Shown here: piece by piece, positions 1-7,512 of the stretch
Position numbering within the stretch: position 1 is the stretch's first letter
Layout of the letters: each line of letters starts with the position of its first letter
Origin: Chitinophagaceae bacterium
GTDB taxonomy: Bacteria; Bacteroidota; Bacteroidia; Chitinophagales; Chitinophagaceae
Assembly (NCBI GenBank): GCA_025924755.1
Contig: JAICHT010000011.1
Coordinates: 1-24,301, forward strand
Direction: 5' to 3'
Length of the DNA stretch: 24,301 nucleotides
Notes under the pieces: generated by a model
Database searches by the model: none
What the model was told of the DNA's origin: nothing
Seen by the model: only the letters and a program-made list of their open reading frames with translations
Program-made: the position numbers and the translations under genes

Positions 1-1678
1 GCATTTTTTCCATAATCCCTTTTAATATAGAAGGCATAAAGCGGTTGTCTATACTACCACCAACAATACAATTGTAATAAACCAGTTTTCCGCCCCATGT
101 CAGGTCAAATGTTTCACGGCCGCGAATGGTTAAATCGTTGGGTTCAGGCATATTTTGATAGTAGGGCTCTACTCTTAGATATACTTCACCAAACTGACCC
201 GAACCGCCAGACTGTTTTTTGTGCCGGTAATTGGCTTCTGCTTTCTTGCGAATGGTTTCGCGATAGGGTATACGAGGCTTATTAAATTTCACCTGCAGCT
301 TAAAATTATTTTCTATTTTCCATTTGGCTATCGCTAAGTGCATATCGCCCTGGCAATGCAGTAAGGTTTGTTTTAATTCCGGTGATACTTCTACCAGCAA
401 GGTCGGATCTTCTTCTTTTAGCTGGTGAAGCGCCTGCGCCAGTTTTTCTTCTTCTCCTTTTTTTAAAGGCTCAATGCTTACGGTAATATTAGGAGGGGGA
501 AATTCTATAGCGGCTAACTTGTACGTTTTACCTTTTATGTGTAAGGTATCGTTTACGTGAGTATTTTTAAGTTTTAAGGTAGCGCCAATATCGCCTGCTA
601 CCAAATCAGTAACAGGCACCCGTTTGTTTCCCTCCATTAAAAAAAGTTGGTTTAGTTTTTCCACTACGCCGTTGGTTTCATTTACCAGTTCCATCCCGGC
701 TTTAACGGTGCCGGAATATACTTTAAAAAAAGAAAGCCCGCCCACATGTTGCTCCGTTGCTGTTTTATATACAAACAAGCATGGAGGCGCCTGTGCCTCA
801 CACGATAATGTTTCTCCATCTGTAGTAATTTGTTCAGGTAGTTCACAGGCGCTGGGACATACGTTATCAATAAAACCCATTAGCCTCCCACTGCCCATAT
901 TGCGTTCAGCCGAAAGACAGAACAAGGGAAAAATATCATGTGCCATCATCGCTTTTTTAAGACCTTCTTTCATTTCATCTTCATTAAGCTCTCCTTTTTC
1001 AAAATAATGATCCATAAGGTTTTCATCATTACTTGCCACTGCTTCTACCAGTTCTTTATGCAGCGTGTTAGCCCGTTGCTTTTCTGCATCCGGAATGGGC
1101 AATTTTTCCGGCTTTCCACCAGTGTCTTTAAACTTATAAACCACCATATTCAATACATCCACAATTTCATGAAAACCGGCACCTTGCTGAACAGGGTATT
1201 GTACTACTGTTACTTTATTTCCAAAGTTTTTTTTTGCACTGGAAACTGTTTTGTAAAAGTCCGCTTCTTCATCATCCAGCTTGTTTACTACAAAAATCAT
1301 AGGGGTTTTAAACTTCTCCACATAGTCCCAAATAATGTCTACACCCGCACTGGCAGCAGCATTCAGTAATAACACACCTGTGTCAGCTACCTTTAAAGCT
1401 CCCAGGGTTTCCCCAATAAAATCATCATAGCCGGGGGTATCCAGTATATTAATTTTATAGCCCCGCCATTTGGTATGCATGAGTTTTGAAAAAATAGAAT
1501 TACCTCTTTCCTGCTCCAATGGGTGGTAGTCGCCAACACTCGTTTGTTGTAGCACATTACCCCTGCGGCTGGTAAGTCCTGCTTCAAAAAGCATACATTC
1601 CGCTAGGGTGGTTTTGCCGGTGCCGGAATGGCCCAGCAAAACAATATTTTTTACGTGGTTGGAATCAAAGTCGGACAT
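1..1678 (-). CDS. fusA: Elongation factor G paralogue (partial, C-terminus beyond window)
   Basis: Translational GTPase of the EF-G family; about 559 codons are present and the gene runs off the left edge. I take the start as the ATG at 1678. The GTPase motifs are visible: P-loop GHSGTGKT (residues 16-23), switch I region EQERGNS (55-61), DTPGYDDF (80-87) and NKLD (132-135). Near the cut end is the domain IV signature KKQSGGSGQFGEV, so the order G domain, II, III, IV is that of EF-G. Switch I differs from canonical EF-G (ERGIT): the usual Ile-Thr is Asn60-Ser61. The gene sits beside dnaG, not in the str operon with rpsL, rpsG and tuf, so I infer an EF-G paralogue (EF-G2-like), possibly with a ribosome recycling or stress role, not the main translocase. 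Its start has no Shine-Dalgarno sequence, only an A-rich leader. Confidence 0.9.
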   Translation of the reverse strand, partial: MSDFDSNHVKNIVLLGHSGTGKTTLAECMLFEAGLTSRRGNVLQQTSVGDYHPLEQERGNSIFSKLMHTKWRGYKINILDTPGYDDFIGETLGALKVADTGVLLLNAAASAGVDIIWDYVEKFKTPMIFVVNKLDDEEADFYKTVSSAKKNFGNKVTVVQYPVQQGAGFHEIVDVLNMVVYKFKDTGGKPEKLPIPDAEKQRANTLHKELVEAVASNDENLMDHYFEKGELNEDEMKEGLKKAMMAHDIFPLFCLSAERNMGSGRLMGFIDNVCPSACELPEQITTDGETLSCEAQAPPCLFVYKTATEQHVGGLSFFKVYSGTVKAGMELVNETNGVVEKLNQLFLMEGNKRVPVTDLVAGDIGATLKLKNTHVNDTLHIKGKTYKLAAIEFPPPNITVSIEPLKKGEEEKLAQALHQLKEEDPTLLVEVSPELKQTLLHCQGDMHLAIAKWKIENNFKLQVKFNKPRIPYRETIRKKAEANYRHKKQSGGSGQFGEVYLRVEPYYQNMPEPNDLTIRGRETFDLTWGGKLVYYNCIVGGSIDNRFMPSILKGIMEKM

Positions 1679-1751
1679 AAAAAAGTTTTTAGATTAGACA
1701 ATAGATTACTGATATGCATTTTCATGCATTTGAAAAACCAATATGAGAACA

Positions 1752-2132
1752 TTAGCTGTTTAAAGAGCTAACGAATCTTTTGAAGTGCGAGCGAAGTTCC
1801 TGAAGTGTATTGTCAAGGTTAGTAAACTCTTCTAAAAGACGTTCATGATGCTGATATACATCATCTGAAAGATTCTCTCTGCCAGCGGCTTCCATCCTCA
1901 CTTTCCTTTCATGCGTCTTGATGGTTTGTTTAAGGTCGTGGATGTTAATAAGCTGGATGTGTAATTGATTGTGGTAATGTTCTACATCCTGTAACTGATT
2001 TTTTGTAAGATGCTGATGAAGCGGTCCTTGTAGTAATTTGTTGTTTTCCTGAAATTCATCGCGGTAATTCCGTAAGATTTGGCGCCAATCTGTGCACTCG
2101 GAGATAAGCTGTGCAATGTCTGTTTGAACCAT
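1752..2132 (-). CDS. Hypothetical helical protein, 126 aa
   Basis: I do not recognise this family. The protein is highly charged and rich in Gln, His, Glu and Leu, has no signal peptide, membrane segment or cysteine, and its heptad-like spacing of Leu/Ile (for example around HIQLINIHDLKQTIKTHE and the C-terminal NLDNTLQELRSHF) suggests long amphipathic helices or a coiled coil. It starts at an ATG and lies 73 bases upstream of the EF-G paralogue on the same strand, so the two may be co-transcribed. It is divergent from dnaG. Base composition resembles its neighbours. The reading frame is convincing because it is open over its whole length with a soluble-protein composition, and no competing frame covers the same bases. 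Confidence 0.7.
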   Translation of the reverse strand: MVQTDIAQLISECTDWRQILRNYRDEFQENNKLLQGPLHQHLTKNQLQDVEHYHNQLHIQLINIHDLKQTIKTHERKVRMEAAGRENLSDDVYQHHERLLEEFTNLDNTLQELRSHFKRFVSSLNS

Positions 2133-2296
2133 GGGAAGAATGTTTTTTAATGTGATTAAAATTTAGAGGCTTCTTCCATTTCCAAAGGCACGAACTATAG
2201 TGCTTTAAATTTAAAATATTTTGTGGAGAATTTAGATTAGTTTATTTAAGCCGGATTTCTTAAATTATCAGAGTTCCAAGCCTTATTTTTACACAC

Positions 2297-4321
2297 GTGA
2301 TAGAGCAGCATACCATACAACAAATCATTTCGCGGATAGATATTATAGATGTGGTAGGCTCCTACGTGAAACTCAAAAAAAGGGGAACCAATTATTTAGG
2401 ATTGTGCCCTTTTCATAACGAAAGAACTCCCTCTTTTACCGTGTCGCCTGCAAAAGAGATTTTTAAATGCTTTGGCTGTGGCCGCAGTGGCAATACGATC
2501 TCTTTTTTAATGGAGCACGAAAAGCTTTCGTATGTAGAAGCCCTGCGGTGGCTGGCCAACCGGTATAATATTGAAATTGAAGAGAAAGAAGTATCGCCTG
2601 AAGCGAAGCAGCAATTGCAGGTTGCCGAAAGCCTTCATATTATCAACAGTTTTGCGCAGCAATTTTTTTCAAAACAATTATCTGATACAGAAGAAGGCAG
2701 GGATATTGGCTTAAGCTATTTAAAAGAACGCGGTTTTGGTGATGAGGTGATTCAAAAGTTTGCCTTAGGATATTCGCCGGAAAAAAAAGATGCATTTGCA
2801 CAAGAAGCGGTAAAAAATAAATTCAATACAGAGCTGCTGCAAAAATCAGGGTTGGTTGTAAACAGAAATGAGCAGCTGGTTGATAATTATAGGAGCCGCA
2901 TCATATTCCCGGTACATGGAACGAATGGAAAAATTCTAGGCTTTGGTGCACGGCTCATAAAAAATAATGACAAAGCGCCTAAGTATATTAATACTCCTGA
3001 AAATGAAATATATATAAAAAGTAAAATCCTGTATGGGTTGTATTTTGCGCGGCATGCCATTGATAAAGGCGAGGAATGCTTGTTGGTAGAAGGATATACC
3101 GATGTGATTTCGCTGCACCAGGCCGGAGTTGAAAATGTAGTAGCCAGTGGCGGTACTTCATTAACACTAGACCAGCTTCGGCTGATAAAAAAATACACTA
3201 AAAATCTTACTATCATATATGACGGCGATGCAGCCGGTATAAAGGCAGCACTGCGTGGGTTGGATATGGCTTTGGAAGAAGGCCTGAATGTAAAACTGGT
3301 ATTGATTCCGGATAAAGAGGACCCTGATAGTTATGTACGCAAACTTGGTGCAGCTGCTTTTAGAAATTTCATTGCTCATAATAAAAAAGACGTCATTCTT
3401 TTTCAACTGGAAACATTGCTTAGTGATGCCGGTAGTGACGCGAATAAAAAAGCAGCCATTGTAAACCAGGTGGCTGAAACCATATCAAAAATTGACAAGG
3501 CGGAAGATTTTACCAAGCAACAGGATTATATCAGGCAATGTTCGCAGCTATTAAAAATTGATGAATCTGGTTTTACTACGCTTGTTAATAAGTTCATCCG
3601 CAACCGTTTGTCGGCTCAGGAAAAACTACCATTTGATGAAGCCAAAGTGCACCAGGAAAATGCACAAAAAGCTGCCGATGCCAACTACGACGACCAAACA
3701 TTTTCTTTGTTATTTAAAGATGAATTGCAGGAAAAAGAAATAGCCCGGATTTTATTGGAATATGGTAACAAAGCTTGGGATGACGAACATCTGATTGCAG
3801 AATATGTTTTATCAGAAATTCCTGAAAATGATTTGATAGATAATGAAGTGGTTATTAAATTAATTGAGCTTTACAGGCTGGAACTGTCGTTTCATAAACC
3901 AACGATTGATAAAAATTATTTCTTGTACCACCAGGATAATGGTATTAGCACCCTGGCAGTTTCATTGCTCACCACTCCTTTTGAATTAAGCAGCCACTGG
4001 AAGTCTGATTTGAGCAAATCACAAGGCTATCAGAAAAGCCTGTTTCAACAGGATTATAAGTCGTTTATCAATACCGTTAGCCCGGACAATAAGGAGCAAT
4101 TATCAGGCTATTTAAAAACACAGGAAGATAAAACAACAGAAGAAGTTGCATCAGCCGTCAACTATTTAAAGTTGCGAAAAATTAAACGCATGCTTCTGCA
4201 AAACCAGGCGGATATGGAAAAGGCAGACGCCGCTTTACAGGAAACGCTGTTTCGCACCCATTATCATTTAAAGCAAATGGAAATGGAACTGACACAAAAG
4301 ATGGGATCGGTAATTATATAA
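2297..4321 (+). CDS. dnaG: DNA primase
   Basis: Synthesises RNA primers for the replication fork. The 674-residue length is typical of bacterial DnaG in this phylum. Domains in order: an N-terminal CHC2 zinc finger with C37, H40, C58 and C61 (CPFH...CFGC); the catalytic core; a TOPRIM fold with the acidic residue E265 in VEGYTD and the DxD pair D309/D311 in YDGDAAG; and a long C-terminal helical region (about 430-674) that should bind the replicative helicase DnaB. The start is a GTG: no in-frame ATG lies just upstream and the next residues (IEQHTIQQII) fit the usual DnaG N-terminus. It is divergent from the 126-aa gene over 164 bases and converges on the TonB-dependent receptor with 13 bases between stops. 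Confidence 0.97.
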   Translation: MIEQHTIQQIISRIDIIDVVGSYVKLKKRGTNYLGLCPFHNERTPSFTVSPAKEIFKCFGCGRSGNTISFLMEHEKLSYVEALRWLANRYNIEIEEKEVSPEAKQQLQVAESLHIINSFAQQFFSKQLSDTEEGRDIGLSYLKERGFGDEVIQKFALGYSPEKKDAFAQEAVKNKFNTELLQKSGLVVNRNEQLVDNYRSRIIFPVHGTNGKILGFGARLIKNNDKAPKYINTPENEIYIKSKILYGLYFARHAIDKGEECLLVEGYTDVISLHQAGVENVVASGGTSLTLDQLRLIKKYTKNLTIIYDGDAAGIKAALRGLDMALEEGLNVKLVLIPDKEDPDSYVRKLGAAAFRNFIAHNKKDVILFQLETLLSDAGSDANKKAAIVNQVAETISKIDKAEDFTKQQDYIRQCSQLLKIDESGFTTLVNKFIRNRLSAQEKLPFDEAKVHQENAQKAADANYDDQTFSLLFKDELQEKEIARILLEYGNKAWDDEHLIAEYVLSEIPENDLIDNEVVIKLIELYRLELSFHKPTIDKNYFLYHQDNGISTLAVSLLTTPFELSSHWKSDLSKSQGYQKSLFQQDYKSFINTVSPDNKEQLSGYLKTQEDKTTEEVASAVNYLKLRKIKRMLLQNQADMEKADAALQETLFRTHYHLKQMEMELTQKMGSVII

Positions 4322-4334
4322 AGATTACTTAGGA

Positions 4335-6431
4335 TTATTTCTTTTTAAAATCAAGCCCAACCGATATACCTCCATAATAATTTCTGCCGGGCGCAGCATT
4401 ATAGTAGCGTCCTCCAAATGCGTTAATATCATTTCCCAAACTATATTTTTGATTTAAGATATTATCAGCGCCCACAAAAATTTGAAGTGTTGATTTGTTC
4501 TTTATCCTCTTCTCGTAGCCCAGCTTTGCAGTTACCAGATGATAGGCATTTGCATATGCCGTATTAGCATCATTGAGCGCTATCTTATCCGAAAAAAAAT
4601 AAGATATATTAAAATCAAAACCATTAATGGTGGCAAGATCAAACCCGGTAGATATCGTATGCGGTGCTTCGCCCGGCATTTGGTTGCCGGAGAAATCATT
4701 GCTGTTTTGCTTAAAACTTTTATACCGGAAATGGTGCCAGGTATGGCTTACCCAAAGCAAGCTTCTTTCAAAAAAAACTGAAGAATGAAAAATGGGGTAA
4801 CTGATATAGGTTTCAATACCATTCTGCGCGGTTTTACCAGCATTTGTATAATAATCGCCACCACCGGCATCGCGTCTTTGTACAATAGTATTGCTTAACG
4901 AAAACATAAAGGCATTCACATCCACATATAAAAGGCTGTTTAAAAAATCACCTCTTATGCCCAGGTCGTAATTTGTTCCGTGCTCTGCATTTAATTGTAA
5001 ATTGATGGCGCTGCCACTGGGTAAAAGTTCGGCTACAGAGGGCGGCGAAAACCCTTTTGCAATACTGGAATAAAACGTAAGATGTGCCAGAGTTTTAGCA
5101 AGTGCTATGCGAGGCGCTATTTCATTATTAAAAGTGCGTTGCTGTTTTGAAACAGAAACCGGGTACAGGCGATCAAAATTAACCCGCATTCTATTAATAC
5201 TGGCGCCTGCTGTTAGTATCCAGTTATTCCAATCGGCTGCACTTTGTAAAAAAGTAAAAGCTTGTTGTGTATGTTCCTCATCTAAAGATTGCAGCGAATC
5301 GATATTGCCCAACTTATTATTATAAACCTCAACCGATGTAAAATTTTGTTGCAATTCGGCACCTGCATTAAAACTTAATAGTGCCTGGTTTATTTTTTTC
5401 TGAAAAGTAAATACAGTTCTGCCCCCGGTGTGTGGCTCCTTGTTTTTGCCATAGTTACGTACTGCAGGGTTACTAAAATCAGTATAAGCGCCATAGAGCG
5501 AAGTAGTGTTTTTAAAAGAGGTGCTTAAATATTGTGTAAAGCTTAGTCCTGCTAAAAAGGATCTTTGGTAAACAGCAGCTTTGCTTTGTTCGGAACTAGG
5601 GAAAACACCTGTTGCGGGGCGGGCTGCTTTTGCATCAGCATTGTATTCTGATAAAGTAAGTGCTCCGGGTGTTTCATAAAAAAGATCGCTATATAGGAAA
5701 GTGGTTTTTAACTGCTGATTTTTATTTAAATGATAATTGCCGTTCCAGCTAAACACATCCTTACGCAATGCAGAATGATTTCGGTAACCATCATTTTGGA
5801 GGTGTTGAAAACTGACCTGGCTTTTATTGGAATCATTGCCTGTAGTAAGTTGCGCCATAGCATTTTGCAAATGGTAACTGCCGGTAGTATACTGCCCAAT
5901 AATGCCATTGCTTTCATTGGTGTTTAAACCTTCTATCAGCATCACACCGCCAGTGCCTGCGCCATATAAGCTGCTTCCCGGCCCCTTAATAACTTCTATG
6001 GAATGGTAGTTATAAAAACCTAAGCCATTCAAATAGGTATTGCCGCCGGGGTCGGTATATGGAATATCGTTGTAATAAATTTTTACGTTCCGCACACCAA
6101 ATGGCGACCTTAAAGAACTGCCTCTGATACTAAGCCGGTAGCTTCCGGGCGAACGCTCTTCCATATGCACACCCGGTGTGGTATTAATGGCCGAAACAAC
6201 AGAGGTAGGAGAGAAGCGGTTTAACGTTTGCTGCCCTATATAATTAACAGCCGCCGGTACTTCTTTTAATTTCCGGTTTTGTTCAAATGCTTTAATAACC
6301 ACTTCCTGTAGTTCTTTTTCGTGCAAACTATCTGCTGTCTGTGCTTTTGTAAGATGTGCAATAAGCAAACTACAGCTAAAAATTACTAACTTCTTATTCG
6401 TTGAAATAAATTGACAAAACTTGAATGGCAT
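4335..6431 (-). CDS. TonB-dependent outer membrane receptor
   Basis: Outer membrane beta-barrel for TonB-energised uptake of a ligand, 698 aa. A signal peptide (hydrophobic residues 15-27, likely cut after LTKA at residue 30) is followed by a TonB-box-like ELQEVVIKA (about 40-48), a plug domain (about 50-170; NTTPGVHMEE, SIRGSS, EVIKGPGSSLYGAG) and a barrel of alternating aromatic strands to the C-terminus (YYGGISVGLDF). It lacks the N-terminal carboxypeptidase-regulatory-like domain of SusC-type transporters and has no SusD partner beside it, so it looks like a FecA/CirA-type receptor for an iron chelate, cobalamin or similar small ligand. The substrate cannot be told from sequence. It is transcribed alone, back to back with the 67-aa gene and tail to tail with dnaG. 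Confidence 0.93.
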   Translation of the reverse strand: MPFKFCQFISTNKKLVIFSCSLLIAHLTKAQTADSLHEKELQEVVIKAFEQNRKLKEVPAAVNYIGQQTLNRFSPTSVVSAINTTPGVHMEERSPGSYRLSIRGSSLRSPFGVRNVKIYYNDIPYTDPGGNTYLNGLGFYNYHSIEVIKGPGSSLYGAGTGGVMLIEGLNTNESNGIIGQYTTGSYHLQNAMAQLTTGNDSNKSQVSFQHLQNDGYRNHSALRKDVFSWNGNYHLNKNQQLKTTFLYSDLFYETPGALTLSEYNADAKAARPATGVFPSSEQSKAAVYQRSFLAGLSFTQYLSTSFKNTTSLYGAYTDFSNPAVRNYGKNKEPHTGGRTVFTFQKKINQALLSFNAGAELQQNFTSVEVYNNKLGNIDSLQSLDEEHTQQAFTFLQSAADWNNWILTAGASINRMRVNFDRLYPVSVSKQQRTFNNEIAPRIALAKTLAHLTFYSSIAKGFSPPSVAELLPSGSAINLQLNAEHGTNYDLGIRGDFLNSLLYVDVNAFMFSLSNTIVQRRDAGGGDYYTNAGKTAQNGIETYISYPIFHSSVFFERSLLWVSHTWHHFRYKSFKQNSNDFSGNQMPGEAPHTISTGFDLATINGFDFNISYFFSDKIALNDANTAYANAYHLVTAKLGYEKRIKNKSTLQIFVGADNILNQKYSLGNDINAFGGRYYNAAPGRNYYGGISVGLDFKKK

Positions 6432-6485
6432 AATTACTGCAACCTAACAATTTATATTATTTATTCATCAAAAAAATTTTAGCAT

Positions 6486-6689
6486 ATGTCAGGTCGTGGC
6501 GATAATAACAAACATGGAAGTGCCGGACGAGGTTCCAGCAATCAAAGCAATCAACCCTTTGGTTCATCCGATCAAAAAGGAAAATCCAATCACGGAGAAC
6601 AAACCGGAGGCAAAAGATCAGAACCGGAATCAAAAGAACCGGATCAGTCATCTGATAGAAACAAGAGTATAAAAAAAGAAAGAGGTTAA
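6486..6689 (+). CDS. Small disordered Gly/Ser/Asn/Lys-rich protein, 67 aa
   Basis: I do not recognise this family. It starts at an ATG (MSGRGDNNKHGSAGRG...) and is almost free of hydrophobic residues, with a single Phe, one Ile and no Leu, Val, Trp, Tyr or Cys. It is rich in Gly, Ser, Asn, Gln and Lys early on, then Glu/Asp/Ser/Lys in the second half, so it should be intrinsically disordered and hydrophilic. Such composition is shared by hydrophilin-like or KGG-type stress proteins, but no KGG repeat is present. Support for a real gene: an ATG start, divergence from the receptor gene over 54 bases, and a terminator hairpin that begins inside its last codons. The opposite strand is open too, but encodes a Cys-, Trp- and Phe-rich protein with no sense. 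Confidence 0.55.
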   Translation: MSGRGDNNKHGSAGRGSSNQSNQPFGSSDQKGKSNHGEQTGGKRSEPESKEPDQSSDRNKSIKKERG

Positions 6690-6708
6690 ATCCTCTTTTT
6701 TATTTTTT
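6679..6708 (+). terminator. Rho-independent terminator of the 67-aa gene
   Basis: Arms AAAGAGG (6679-6685) and CCTCTTT (6692-6698) enclose a 6-base loop and are followed by a T-rich tract (TTTTATTTTTT). The left arm overlaps the last codons of the upstream gene, so termination follows directly on its stop codon. Confidence 0.6.
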
Positions 6709-6770
6709 CGCAACTGCCGCTTTCATGATCTTCATGCACCGGTCGTTTTCTTTCGCCAGTCATGAATGGG

Positions 6771-6806
6771 ATAAGTCCCAAAGGGGTTTCATTTGGGTAG
6801 ACTTAT
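6771..6806. repeat. Imperfect inverted repeat (hairpin)
   Basis: ATAAGTCCCAAA (6771-6782) is matched by TTTGGG-TAG-ACTTAT (6792-6806): twelve complementary bases with a three-base bulge and a 9-base loop. It lies about 90 bases past the stop of the thioredoxin-like gene, in the 206-base space between that gene and the convergent 67-aa gene. There is no U tract, so it is not a standard terminator; an mRNA 3' stabiliser, a small RNA element or the relic of a miniature transposon are possible. Confidence 0.45.
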
Positions 6807-6895
6807 GGGATTAATGGAATACAGCCATATCAAATCTGATATTATGTAGGAAAGCTACCTGATTGGTTCAGGCTTTATTTTTATATTAAGCAATA

Positions 6896-7405
6896 TCATT
6901 TTTTCTTGCTTTTTTCAAACACCTTTGCAACAGCGGGTATAGCAATAGTACCTTCAAAGGCACCAATCAGTTGGCCCTTTTTATCATACATAGCCAAAAA
7001 AGGAAGGTTGTGAATATTGAAAAATGAAGGCATGAAAAAATAAATGTCTTTGCCTACTACCACGTTTGGCAAGTCAGTTAATTTATAGTGTTCTACAAAT
7101 GCTTTCATATCAGAAAGAGGTTGCAAAGTAGCCATCACTATCTGCACGTCTTTCAGTTCAGCCTTATGCTTTATAAGTTCTTCGGTTTCGTGTTGGCAAT
7201 GGCTGCAATCAGGGCTAAAAAGCATCAGTAAAACCGCTTTGTTTTTTGGTATATCCGCTTTGGTATACATGGTGCTGCTATCGCTTAATAAAATCTTGAT
7301 AGGAGGCACTGTGGGAAAGCGTTTATATGGCGGCTGCGTGCTATCTGTCTGCGAAAAACTTACAAGACTTACAAAGCAAAAACAAAGGGCAACTAAATAT
7401 TTCAT
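6896..7405 (-). CDS. Secreted thioredoxin-like (TlpA/AhpC-TSA fold) protein
   Basis: Predicted periplasmic or envelope protein, 169 aa from the ATG at 7405; an upstream TTG two codons earlier is possible but less likely. A signal peptide (MKYLVALCFCFVSLVSFSQ) precedes a thioredoxin-fold domain with the active-site motif PDCSHCQHE, a CxxC pair typical of TlpA/ResA-like thiol-disulfide oxidoreductases, on the usual LLMLFSPDCSHC strand. The cis-Pro segment is probably NLPFLAMYDKKG. By family it would reduce or isomerise disulfides outside the cytoplasm. It lies 107 bases downstream of the Omp85-like gene on the same strand, so they could share a transcript. The substrate is unknown. Confidence 0.85.
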   Translation of the reverse strand: MKYLVALCFCFVSLVSFSQTDSTQPPYKRFPTVPPIKILLSDSSTMYTKADIPKNKAVLLMLFSPDCSHCQHETEELIKHKAELKDVQIVMATLQPLSDMKAFVEHYKLTDLPNVVVGKDIYFFMPSFFNIHNLPFLAMYDKKGQLIGAFEGTIAIPAVAKVFEKSKKK

Positions 7406-7512
7406 ATACAAATAAAATTAAAATGCGTAATAGTTATACAGGGTTGCAAACGAATTAACAACAATTATAGTTGTATTAAGATGCATAGATTACAATAAAG
7501 CTATGAACGATA

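Noticed and set aside
624..1369. Open plus-strand frames of 127 and 143 codons
   Set aside because: They lie antisense inside the EF-G paralogue, whose GTPase motifs are clear; their proteins are Phe/His/Cys-rich without family resemblance.
2133..2296. Promoter for dnaG in the divergent gap
   Set aside because: The TATTTTTA near 2284 is close to the GTG but no element matches TAnnTTTG well enough to list.
6457..6651. Minus-strand frame of 64 codons opposite the 67-aa gene
   Set aside because: Overlaps fully, with Cys/Trp/Phe-rich random composition; the plus frame has an ATG start and an adjacent terminator.
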